Source of the DNA: Bacteroidota bacterium | GTDB lineage: Bacteria; Bacteroidota; Bacteroidia; B-17B0; Aurantibacillaceae | Assembly: GCA_018267825.1 (NCBI GenBank) | Contig: JAFDXR010000008.1 | Coordinates: 248,001 to 312,000 of the forward strand | DNA: 64,000 nt | Reading direction: 5' to 3' | Part shown: one piece after another, positions 42,743 through 50,074 of the stretch | Layout of the letters: each line of letters begins with the position of its first letter | How positions within the stretch are numbered: the stretch's first letter is position 1 | The notes under the pieces: generated by a model | Told to the model about the DNA's origin: nothing | Databases searched by the model: none | Seen by the model: only the letters and a program-made list of their open reading frames with translations | Made by a program: the position numbers and the translations under genes

Positions 42743-43342
42743 ATGGAAGCAACCAACTCCCTTGAAAAAAGCAACGATAAAATCGTATTCCGCATCGTAA
42801 CGGCAGCCACTGTTCTGGTATGCGTGCTCGTTGTTTTATTGAATATGAAGATTTTTCCGGTGCCGGATTCATTCCCTGCATTTATCTATAAACTTCCTAT
42901 GCTCAATGCCTTTATCAATGGCACCTGCAGCGTTCTTCTCCTGGTATCGCTCTGGGCTATTAAACGGGGGAATATTGCGCTTCATAAAAAACTGAACCTG
43001 ACGGCATTTTTCCTGTCTGTGATTTTCCTGCTCTCTTATGTAACTGCCCATTATTTTATCCCCGACACCATGTATGGCGATCTCGATCATAACCATGTGA
43101 TGAGTGATGATGAGAAAGCCCTTGTATCGGGCATTAAGCCGTTTTACCTGACTATTTTATTATCGCACATCATCCTGGCTGCTGTTGTATTGCCGCTCGT
43201 GTTATTGTCTTTTTATTTCGGGTTAAAAGACGATCGTGTGAAGCATCGCCGTATTACGCGCTACAGCTACCCCATCTGGCTGTATGTAACCGTTACCGGC
43301 GTTATTGTATACATGATGATCTCTCCCTATTATAACTATTGA
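42743..43342 (+). CDS. DUF420 (CtaM-like) membrane protein
   Basis: A 199-residue protein with five or six membrane helices and the DUF420 layout (LPMLNAFINGTCSVLLLVSLWAIKRGNIALHKKLNLTAFFLSVIF, HLDHN-type His residues near the middle, and HRRITRYSYPIWLYVTVTGVIVYMM). The Staphylococcus relative CtaM is needed for terminal oxidase assembly. ATG at 42743 follows the dehydratase stop by one base; the frame opens further upstream, but that part lies in the previous gene. The next gene (CxxC small protein) is a frequent partner in oxidase clusters. Confidence 0.85.
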   Translation: MEATNSLEKSNDKIVFRIVTAATVLVCVLVVLLNMKIFPVPDSFPAFIYKLPMLNAFINGTCSVLLLVSLWAIKRGNIALHKKLNLTAFFLSVIFLLSYVTAHYFIPDTMYGDLDHNHVMSDDEKALVSGIKPFYLTILLSHIILAAVVLPLVLLSFYFGLKDDRVKHRRITRYSYPIWLYVTVTGVIVYMMISPYYNY

Positions 43343-43344
43343 CC

Positions 43345-43626
43345 ATGAAATCGTTTTCTATTCATCAGCGCATTTATATCCTGGCAGGCATTTGCCTTCT
43401 TTTTATGCTCCTACCCCAGATCAGCGAAGCACAGTGTGCAATGTGTAAGGCCGCTGTAGAAAGTAATGTGAAGAGCGACCCGAACTCTGTGGCCAAAGGA
43501 ATCAATAAAGGCATCTTATACCTGATGGCTGTTCCATACCTGCTTCTGATGTTCATTTTCCGTAAACAGATTGCCACGGTCTGGCGCAAACTCCGGAAAA
43601 AAGACGTTACCGTTTCCGAAAAATAA
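43345..43626 (+). CDS. Small membrane protein with N-terminal CxxC after a signal peptide
   Basis: A 93-residue protein. A signal-like segment (8-29, ending SEA) is followed by QCAMCKAAVESN, a CxxC pair, then a second membrane helix (about 57-73) and a basic tail. ATG at 43345 lies two bases after the DUF420 stop. Proteins with this AQCAMC pattern sit beside DUF420 and oxidase genes in Bacteroidota. The CxxC could bind copper or haem or serve thiol chemistry; this is inference. The oxidase subunits themselves are not in the window. Confidence 0.75.
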   Translation: MKSFSIHQRIYILAGICLLFMLLPQISEAQCAMCKAAVESNVKSDPNSVAKGINKGILYLMAVPYLLLMFIFRKQIATVWRKLRKKDVTVSEK

Positions 43627-43770
43627 TCCCGTTCCGGTTACATTCCGTTCGCTGAAAACAAGATACGTATAACCACGTATCCCTTTAATACCAATCAAAT
43701 CAATAGCTACAGACACTTTATACTAAACAGATGTAGTAAATAGGTATTTCTACGGATTGTTTACTCCCAT

Positions 43771-43778
43771 TAAATTTG
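43771..43778 (+). promoter_or_regulatory. -7 element upstream of the response regulator gene
   Basis: TAAATTTG (TAnnTTTG) is 51 bp before the ATG at 43830, so a leader of roughly 45 bases is predicted. No -33 motif was seen at the normal spacing. Confidence 0.45.
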
Positions 43779-43829
43779 TAACTTGTTCGGGCAAACTGCT
43801 CCTTTTTATTTTTCGTTTGCACCCGCATC

Positions 43830-44480
43830 ATGAAAACGATCCTGGTTATAGACGACAATACCGACATCCGCGAAAACATAGCGGAACTTCTGGAATTGGA
43901 GCAATACGAAGTGCACACAGCTCCCGACGGGGAGACTGGCGTTATACTGGCCAGGGAAAAGTTGCCAGATCTTGTTTTGTGTGACATTATGATGCCGGGG
44001 CTTGACGGCCCGGGTGTGTTCATGGAGCTGAACCAATCGATTGAAACAGCCGGGATCCCCTTTATTTTTCTTACCGCCAAAAATGAAATATCTACAAAAA
44101 GAAACGCTGAAAACCTTGCCGGTGATGAGTATATCATCAAACCCTTTGACCCCGAGCACTTGCTGGAAGCGCTGCGCGCAAAGCTCGACGAGCATGAGCG
44201 CACGCGTGTCGAAATTCTGGATTATCTGAAGAAAAACGCCGTGCTCTATAAAACAGGGTCCATTGGTGGCGACGCCCATACGGAAATGCCGCTCTGTGCC
44301 TGCCTGGGTCTGCTACACCTGTTAAAAAAACCTCATCTCGAAAATGAATCCCTGGAACACAAAATCAAGGAACATGTGCCGCATATTAATGCGCCTCATC
44401 TCTTTTCGGGAAAACTCCGGCAGGCATTGGAAGATGTTAAACAGAAAAAAATAGACGCTCTGTCGATCGAAGGATTTTAA
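43830..44480 (+). CDS. Response regulator with uncharacterised C-terminal domain
   Basis: A 216-residue protein. The receiver domain (1-125) has DD (8-9), the phospho-acceptor D52 in LVLCDIMMPG, Thr in FLTAK and Lys in IIKPF. The remaining 90 residues are helical (LDEHERTRVEILDYLKKN, then LCACLGLLHLLKKPH) and match no DNA-binding domain I know; two cysteines sit close together in LCACLG. It is not beside a histidine kinase. Its output may be protein interaction. Confidence 0.88.
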   Translation: MKTILVIDDNTDIRENIAELLELEQYEVHTAPDGETGVILAREKLPDLVLCDIMMPGLDGPGVFMELNQSIETAGIPFIFLTAKNEISTKRNAENLAGDEYIIKPFDPEHLLEALRAKLDEHERTRVEILDYLKKNAVLYKTGSIGGDAHTEMPLCACLGLLHLLKKPHLENESLEHKIKEHVPHINAPHLFSGKLRQALEDVKQKKIDALSIEGF

Positions 44481-44487
44481 ACATTTC

Positions 44488-44874
44488 CTACTTTTTCAAC
44501 TCCACCTCAAACCCTTTTTTCTTCCAGTCATCGAAGCCCTTCGCCAGGTTCACCACATGCTTAAAGCCTTGTTTCTCCATAAATTCGGCACAGTCACCGC
44601 TACGACCACCGCCGGCACAGTAGATCAGGTATGTTTTGTTTTTGTCGAGTTTTAAGATGGTTGCCTCTGCATTTTTATCCAGAAAGTCGATTTGAACAGC
44701 GCCTTTGATCATGCCTTTATTTTTGATCTCATCGGTTGTGCGCAGATCAATGAGTTCGCCGCTTTTGGCATCAATGAATTTCTTGAATGCAGGTGCGTCT
44801 ACATTTTCGATTTTGGTTTGCCCGAATATAAAGGTGCTTATGGCCAGGCAAAAAATGGTGATTAGTGTTTTCAT
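44488..44874 (-). CDS. Periplasmic single-domain rhodanese-like protein
   Basis: A 128-residue protein with a signal peptide (1-18, cleavage after IFGQ) and one rhodanese domain. The active-site loop is YCAGGGRSG, with the catalytic Cys after the strand NKTYLIY and the domain start GELIDLRTTDEIKNKG. It should handle sulfane sulfur or thiol exchange in the periplasm. It is monocistronic with its own -7 element and is convergent with the response regulator (8-bp gap). Confidence 0.88.
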   Translation of the reverse strand: MKTLITIFCLAISTFIFGQTKIENVDAPAFKKFIDAKSGELIDLRTTDEIKNKGMIKGAVQIDFLDKNAEATILKLDKNKTYLIYCAGGGRSGDCAEFMEKQGFKHVVNLAKGFDDWKKKGFEVELKK

Positions 44875-44894
44875 GATTTTGTTATTTCTCTTTT

Positions 44895-44902
44895 CAAAGT
44901 TA
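44895..44902 (-). promoter_or_regulatory. -7 element of the rhodanese gene
   Basis: The minus strand reads TAACTTTG, 20 bp before the ATG at 44874. Confidence 0.5.
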
Positions 44903-44942
44903 CCGAATTTTTAATGGTAATACCTGATCTGTATCAAGGCTG

Positions 44943-46130
44943 TTAGTGCCGTTTGAGAAGCGCCATGTAAAACCCATCAAAGCCTTCGCTCGGTAAAATG
45001 GAATGGTCTTTCAGCAACTCGAAATGGGAACGGTCCTTTAAAAATGTATCCACCTGCTGCCTGTTTTCGCCCGGTAAAATGCTGCAGGTCGAATACACCA
45101 TCAGTCCGCCCGGTTTAAGCATGGCTGAATATTCTGTCAGGATGGTCTGCTGCAGGGTCTTTGTTTTCTCAATGAATTCGGCACTTAGTTTCCATTTGGC
45201 ATCGGGATTCCGTTTTATAACCCCAAGTCCGCTGCAGGGTACGTCGAGGAGCAGGCGATCCGCTTTGCCATCCAAGCGCTTGATTGTTTTCTGATCTTCG
45301 ATAAGACGGGGTTCTATATTAAAGGCGCCGGCGCGTTTGGCGCGGGTTTTCAGGTTATCCAGTTTCCAGGCTTCCACATCCATGGCTATGATCCGCCCTT
45401 TGTTCTGCATGATGGCCGCGAGGTGAAGTGCTTTACCGCCGCCGCCACTACAGGCATCTATCACCTGCATGCCTGGTTCTGCCTGCAGAAACTCGCTGAT
45501 GGCCTGTGATCCGGCATCCTGTATTTCAAATAAGCCGTCGCGAAAAAGGGCAGACCCAAAAATGTTCTGACGCTTCTTCAGCATCAGTGCCTGCTCGTAT
45601 CCGTCAACCGGCGCGGTCTCAATTCCGGCTTCCGCCAGTTTCTCAGCCAGTTTACTTCGTGTTGTCTTAAGGGTATTGACCCGCAGAATAACTTCTGCCT
45701 GTTCATTCATGGCATGTGCTTCCTGCCACCAGCGCTCTTCGCCAAGCTCCCCGATGCAAAGTTTACAAAGCCAGTCGGGGTATGATTCAAAAACAGCTGG
45801 TTTATCCTGAAAGCTATTCCTGGTTTTTCTGACACTCTCCGGATTTATGGTTTTAAAATCGGGAATATGACTGATGTCTATGTCCTGCAGGGCGAGCCAC
45901 GAACCCGTGATGATCCAGAAGTTTTTTGGCGATTGAGTGATCTCTGAGAGCAGCCTGTAATTCCGCACAATATCGTAGACATTCTCTGCAATAAACCGCC
46001 GGTCGCGGCTTCCGAACTGTGCGTTTTGTTTAAACGTCTTTTCAAGTACCTTATCGGTATACTTATTATCGGAGAACACCTGCTGTAGGCTGTTCACAAT
46101 GGCTTGCACCAGGGGTTTATGTAGTTTCAC
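44943..46130 (-). CDS. RsmB/NOP-family RNA cytosine-C5 methyltransferase
   Basis: An about 395-residue enzyme. An N-terminal NusB-like helical part (RDRRFIAENVYDIVRNYRLL) precedes the SAM domain, which has IDACSGGGGKALHLAA and two cysteines in LLDVPCSGLGV and VYSTCSILPGEN, the m5C methyltransferase pattern. Relatives act on 16S rRNA position C967. The start is ambiguous: GTG at 46130 gives the family-like MKLHKPLVQ; another GTG at 46154 adds eight residues but lies within the 46148-46162 palindrome. It is divergent from the selenouridine genes. Confidence 0.85.
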   Translation of the reverse strand: MKLHKPLVQAIVNSLQQVFSDNKYTDKVLEKTFKQNAQFGSRDRRFIAENVYDIVRNYRLLSEITQSPKNFWIITGSWLALQDIDISHIPDFKTINPESVRKTRNSFQDKPAVFESYPDWLCKLCIGELGEERWWQEAHAMNEQAEVILRVNTLKTTRSKLAEKLAEAGIETAPVDGYEQALMLKKRQNIFGSALFRDGLFEIQDAGSQAISEFLQAEPGMQVIDACSGGGGKALHLAAIMQNKGRIIAMDVEAWKLDNLKTRAKRAGAFNIEPRLIEDQKTIKRLDGKADRLLLDVPCSGLGVIKRNPDAKWKLSAEFIEKTKTLQQTILTEYSAMLKPGGLMVYSTCSILPGENRQQVDTFLKDRSHFELLKDHSILPSEGFDGFYMALLKRH

Positions 46131-46147
46131 AATCTGTAAAGTTAATA

Positions 46148-46162
46148 AAAGCACTGTGCTTT
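46148..46162. promoter_or_regulatory. Palindrome between divergent rsmB-like and mnmH genes
   Basis: AAAGCACTGTGCTTT, 7-bp arms around one central base, lies 17 bp before the RsmB-like start and 37 bp before mnmH. It could be an operator shared by both promoters. Confidence 0.35.
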
Positions 46163-46199
46163 ATACATACAAAACACGATATTTGTTGGTGTACATTGT

Positions 46200-47252
46200 A
46201 TGCCTAAAGCGCTTAACATATCTATCGATGCCGATTTCGAGCTGATGAGCCGATTACCACTCATTGATGTCCGAAGCCCCGGCGAGTATGCAAAAGGCCG
46301 GATTCCGGGCGCCGTGAATGTACCCTTGTTCAATGATGAAGAGCGTGCTGTTGTGGGAACACTCTACAAACAAAAAGGAAAGCAAGCCGCGATTACAAAA
46401 GGCCTCGACATCGTTGGTCCAAAAATGACACAAATCGCGCGCGATATTTTAGCGCTTGCCAATAATGGCCCCGTTGTTATTCACTGCTGGCGTGGCGGCA
46501 TGCGGAGCGGCAGTGTGGCCTGGCTGATGGAAGTATACGGATTAACGGTATATACAGTCAGAGCCGGATACAAAGCCTTCCGAAATCTCAGCACACAGGT
46601 GTATGCACACAAGCCCTGGCAAGCATTAATTCTTGGTGGTAAAACAGGATCGGCTAAAACACTGGTACTTGAACAATTGCAGGCAAACGGTCAGCAGGTT
46701 CTGAATCTCGAAAAGCTGGCCTGCCACAAGGGTTCTGCATTTGGCTCCCTGGGCGAAAAAGCACAACCTACACAGGAACAATTTGAAAATGAACTGATCT
46801 GGTGGTGGAAAAAAGCGGATGCCGGTAAACCCATCTGGCTCGAAGATGAAAGCCGCATGATTGGCAACAAGGTTATTCCGGAAGGCTTGTGGAACCTGAT
46901 GCGACAGGCACATTTAATTCATGTGGATCTTCCATTGCAGGAACGTATCGACTACCTCACCAAAGAATATGGTGCCTTTGAGCCACACGAATTACAGCAG
47001 GCCATTGAACGTATTGGCAAACGGCTTGGCCCTCAACACATGAAAGAAGCCATCAGCAGTCTGCAAAACGGTAATCTGCGCCGTACCTGCGAAATATGCC
47101 TGGTCTATTACGATAAGTCCTACGGCTATGGTGTAGCGCAGCGTCCGCCTGAAACTGTACAGCATATTCATTTCGAAAAAATCGACCCGCTCTACATGGC
47201 CAGCGAACTGGTTCATGCTTCCAGACACCTATTGAAAGATGGAAACGATTAA
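46200..47252 (+). CDS. mnmH: tRNA 2-selenouridine synthase
   Basis: A 350-residue two-part protein. The N-terminal rhodanese domain has the active-site loop IHCWRGGMRSGS with C96; the C-terminal part has a P-loop, GGKTGSAKT (146-154). Together these define MnmH/SelU (YbbB), which converts 2-thiouridine at the wobble position of some tRNAs to 2-selenouridine by way of a geranylated intermediate. It overlaps selD, which supplies selenophosphate, by 14 bp, so the pair forms a tight operon. Confidence 0.95.
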   Translation: MPKALNISIDADFELMSRLPLIDVRSPGEYAKGRIPGAVNVPLFNDEERAVVGTLYKQKGKQAAITKGLDIVGPKMTQIARDILALANNGPVVIHCWRGGMRSGSVAWLMEVYGLTVYTVRAGYKAFRNLSTQVYAHKPWQALILGGKTGSAKTLVLEQLQANGQQVLNLEKLACHKGSAFGSLGEKAQPTQEQFENELIWWWKKADAGKPIWLEDESRMIGNKVIPEGLWNLMRQAHLIHVDLPLQERIDYLTKEYGAFEPHELQQAIERIGKRLGPQHMKEAISSLQNGNLRRTCEICLVYYDKSYGYGVAQRPPETVQHIHFEKIDPLYMASELVHASRHLLKDGND

Positions 47253-48285
47253 GCTTACAAAATACAGCCATGGCTCGGGCTGCGGCTGCAAGATTGCACC
47301 ACAGGCCCTTGAAACTATTTTACGCAGTGACATGCCGCAATGGAGCGATCCCAAACTTCTTGTTGGTAACAATACCCGTGATGATGCCGCCGTGTATGAT
47401 CTCGGAAATAATATGGCACTGATCAACACGGTTGATTTTTTTATGCCTATTGTTGATGATGCTTTCGATTTTGGACGCATTGCATCGGCCAACGCCATCA
47501 GCGATGTGTACGCCATGGGAGGCAAGCCTTTGCTGGCAACAGCGATATTGGGCTGGCCTGTAGACAAGCTTCCTGCCGAACTTGCACAACGTGTGCTGGA
47601 TGGTGCACGCACCATTTGTGCAGAAGCCGGCATTCCTCTGGCAGGCGGGCACAGCATCGACAGCCTGGAGCCTATGTTCGGACTCTGTGTCAATGGCCTT
47701 GTACCAATCACCGGCATCAAAAAAAATGCCGGCGCGAAAGCCGGCGATTATATTTATATCACCAAGCCACTAGGCATCGGTATTTTGTCGACGGCACAGA
47801 AACGCGATGTGCTTAAACCAGAACATCTCGGTGTTTTTATACAACAGTTGACGCAATTGAATGCTATTGGCGAAAAATTCGGACAGCTGAATTATGTACA
47901 TGCCATGACTGATATTACAGGATTTGGCCTGCTTGGTCATCTGGTTGAAATGTGTGAAGGTGCCGGTGTGTCGGCTGAAATTGATTACCCTGCAGTGCCA
48001 CTGATTGAAGGAATTCAGTCATATATCGCCGCCATGATTATTCCGGATAATACCTACCGCAACTGGAACAGCTACGAAAAAAAAATACAGGGTATTGGGA
48101 TGGAGTCATTGTATACCCTGTGTGATCCTCAAACAAATGGAGGACTGATGGTGGCGGTATCACCCGAACATAAATCCGAGTTTGAAAGCTTCCTTGCCGA
48201 CCATCAGCTGAGTGCTTTTGCAACACCTGTGGCACGTATCCTTGAAAAACAGGATTACGCCGTTCAAATTCTGAAGGCGCGTTGA
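47239..48285 (+). CDS. selD: Selenide, water dikinase (selenophosphate synthase)
   Basis: A 348-residue protein of the PurM-like family. The N-terminal SHGSGCGCK has C15, C17 and K18; C15 and K18 align with the E. coli catalytic Cys17 and Lys20. It is a Cys-type enzyme rather than a selenoprotein. The nucleotide-binding block (NNTRDDAAVYDLGNNMALINTVDFF) and ITGFGLLGHLVEM follow. It makes selenophosphate for MnmH. selA, selB and selC are not in the window, so selenouridine may be the only use of selenium here. Confidence 0.96.
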   Translation: METIKLTKYSHGSGCGCKIAPQALETILRSDMPQWSDPKLLVGNNTRDDAAVYDLGNNMALINTVDFFMPIVDDAFDFGRIASANAISDVYAMGGKPLLATAILGWPVDKLPAELAQRVLDGARTICAEAGIPLAGGHSIDSLEPMFGLCVNGLVPITGIKKNAGAKAGDYIYITKPLGIGILSTAQKRDVLKPEHLGVFIQQLTQLNAIGEKFGQLNYVHAMTDITGFGLLGHLVEMCEGAGVSAEIDYPAVPLIEGIQSYIAAMIIPDNTYRNWNSYEKKIQGIGMESLYTLCDPQTNGGLMVAVSPEHKSEFESFLADHQLSAFATPVARILEKQDYAVQILKAR

Positions 48286-48369
48286 TGTCGTTTCCTCTTT
48301 TCTTTTTCAGAATGCTTTTGTACTTTTAAAATACAAGGGCTCTTTGCTTTTGTACAAACCCGCTGAAAC

Positions 48370-49116
48370 ATGACAAAAATTAACTGGTCACTCGCCATAA
48401 AGCCCCTGCTGAGGCAGTATAAGGGCCGTAAGCATCCACTGGAATATAAAAACCTTTATCAACTGCTGGTGATGGTGGTGTTGTCTGCACAGGACTCCGA
48501 CAGGCATATCAACAGCCTGGCACCTGATCTGTTCAACGCTTTTCCGAATATGAAAGCCTTGGCTGCTACAAACCCCGAAAGCCTCTTTCCCTATGTTTCC
48601 AGGATTCGGAATTTTGGTAATAAGACCAAATGGTTGCTTGAAATTGCGCGTCAGTTAAAAACCGATAAGGGTATTCCGCTAACGATGGATGCTTTAACGG
48701 CTTTACCGGGCATAGGCCGGAAATCGGCTAATGTGATTATGCGCGAAGCCGGAGCCCCTGCTGAGGGCATTGCGGTTGACCTGCATGTTTTGCGTGTAGC
48801 ACCGCGGCTTGGAATCGCTTCGGGTACCGATCCTAAAAAGATTGAAGCTCAAATGATGGATGTATTACCACAAGCCATGTGGGCAGAAGCCGGAATGGCT
48901 ATATCGTTTCTGGGCCGTGAAACCTGCAGGCCAAGCGAGCCCAAGCATCATGAGTGTATTATGAAAGCCCATTGCGCCTATTTCAAATCGCTTCATGGCA
49001 AAGCCATTCAAAAAGCGGCAGCTGCTAAAAAACCTGTCGCCGCAAAGGCAGAAACCGCTAAAAAAGCAACAAAAAAAGCAGTTGCCAAAAAGACAACTGC
49101 TTCACGTAAAAAATAA
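48370..49116 (+). CDS. Endonuclease III-like DNA glycosylase with altered Fe-S ligands and Lys/Ala-rich tail
   Basis: A 248-residue HhH-GPD glycosylase. The helix-hairpin-helix LPGIGRKSANVI carries the catalytic lysine K118, and D137 lies in VDLHVLRV. The 4Fe-4S ligands, C-x6-C-x2-C-x5-C in E. coli Nth, read C186-x6-H193-x2-C196-x5-C202, so one Cys is His. The tail (about 213-248) is a Lys/Ala repeat like histone H1. It should cut oxidised pyrimidines or AP sites; whether the cluster is intact is uncertain. Monocistronic. Confidence 0.85.
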   Translation: MTKINWSLAIKPLLRQYKGRKHPLEYKNLYQLLVMVVLSAQDSDRHINSLAPDLFNAFPNMKALAATNPESLFPYVSRIRNFGNKTKWLLEIARQLKTDKGIPLTMDALTALPGIGRKSANVIMREAGAPAEGIAVDLHVLRVAPRLGIASGTDPKKIEAQMMDVLPQAMWAEAGMAISFLGRETCRPSEPKHHECIMKAHCAYFKSLHGKAIQKAAAAKKPVAAKAETAKKATKKAVAKKTTASRKK

Positions 49117-49125
49117 AAGCTCTTT

Positions 49126-49626
49126 TTACACCTGCTCAGCTTCCAATACTGTCCAGGCTTCGCGGGTACCGATGGCATCACGGCCATTCATTTTCAGGTT
49201 AACAAACAGTTGAAGACGATATGCTGCCATCCATTTGATCGGTGCATTGATGATTGCTTTCCCCAGAATCATTTTTTCTTTGGAAGGAAGTGCCACTTCT
49301 TTTGTGAGCAGATCTTCTTCCGTGATCTCGTTCATGTATGCTCTTACCTGCTCCAGTTGTTCATCCAGGCGCTCCGGAAACGTAGCAATGGTCATGGTTT
49401 TACGGTAAGCGCGTATCTTCTCCCACGCTTCAGGAGTCAGATCGTTTTTAATCATCCAGCGGAGCATCACAGCCCCAAGGCCAGAGAGGTACTGCATCAG
49501 TTCTTCCGTGCTGCGGGCTTTCTCATAGGGTCTGAAAGCCAGGTCGCGCTCTTCGATAAGCGGAGCTATTTGTTTCAGCAGAACAATTTCACGTTCTATA
49601 TTTTCTAAAAGGTGTTGTTTGTACAT
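49126..49626 (-). CDS. DinB-like helical-bundle protein
   Basis: A 166-residue helical protein of about four helices: REIVLLKQIAPLIEERDLAFRPYEKARSTEELMQYLSGLGAVMLRWM in the first half and APIKWMAAYRLQLFVNLKMNGRDAIGTREAW at the end. This is the DinB/YfiT layout, though the usual three His metal ligands are not evident. These proteins are often metal-dependent transferases or of unknown role. It is convergent with the Nth-like gene (9-bp gap) and is predicted cytoplasmic. Confidence 0.7.
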   Translation of the reverse strand: MYKQHLLENIEREIVLLKQIAPLIEERDLAFRPYEKARSTEELMQYLSGLGAVMLRWMIKNDLTPEAWEKIRAYRKTMTIATFPERLDEQLEQVRAYMNEITEEDLLTKEVALPSKEKMILGKAIINAPIKWMAAYRLQLFVNLKMNGRDAIGTREAWTVLEAEQV

Positions 49627-49720
49627 ATAGTTTTTTTCTTAGTTCCCGAATTTACAAAGAATGCCTCAAGGCGCGCCGGGATTTTATCACATTTAATAAG
49701 ACGGTATACAGATAAAAAAA

Positions 49721-49742
49721 CAAGCCGCATAAATGCGGCTTG
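49721..49742 (-). terminator. Strong minus-strand terminator with no gene above it
   Basis: A perfect 10-bp stem (49721-49730 with 49733-49742) is followed on the minus strand by TTTTTTTATC. On the plus strand there is no T-run. It would end a minus-strand transcript starting somewhere between 49743 and 50074. Confidence 0.75.
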
Positions 49743-50004
49743 CAATGTTACGTTTGTGACCGTATCCCATCCTTGCTCATGCGTGGATGTCGGTTTGTGG
49801 TAGAAATATTATCCTTTTGGGTTCGGCCCGTTTAAGCGTTCCATGGTCAAATACAACAGCCGTTCAAAAGGTTAAACAATACTACGGCAATTTTGTTCGG
49901 CGTGTGTTACGGACACCTGTGAACAAGATTAAAAAATTGTTACGGGGGCCCGAAAAGCCCGGTATTTATTAACACGGGGAGGATGCCTGTTAATAAGTGC
50001 ATGG

Positions 50005-50036
50005 TTTGCACATCCCCTATTCTTTTTTTAAGTTTG
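50005..50036 (+). promoter_or_regulatory. Full Bacteroidota promoter of the membrane phosphatase gene
   Basis: TTTG (50005-50008), 20 bp, then TAAGTTTG (50029-50036), close to ideal TTTG-N19-TAnnTTTG. It predicts a leader of about 30-35 bases before the GTG at 50075. Confidence 0.75.
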
Positions 50037-50074
50037 TTTAGAGCCCCCACATTTAAACCAACTCCCCTTCACTC

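Larger units (their letters stand above)
49627..50074. other. 448-bp gene-free region with an orphan terminator and a promoter
   Basis: It holds the upstream sequence of the DinB-like gene, a minus-strand terminator (49721-49742) that has no minus-strand gene above it, several short stem-forming blocks (for example GCCGTA...ACGGC and TTGTTC...GAACAA within 49860-49930), and the promoter of the next gene (50005-50036). No ORF of interest is present. An RNA gene on the minus strand is possible but not identified. Confidence 0.5.
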
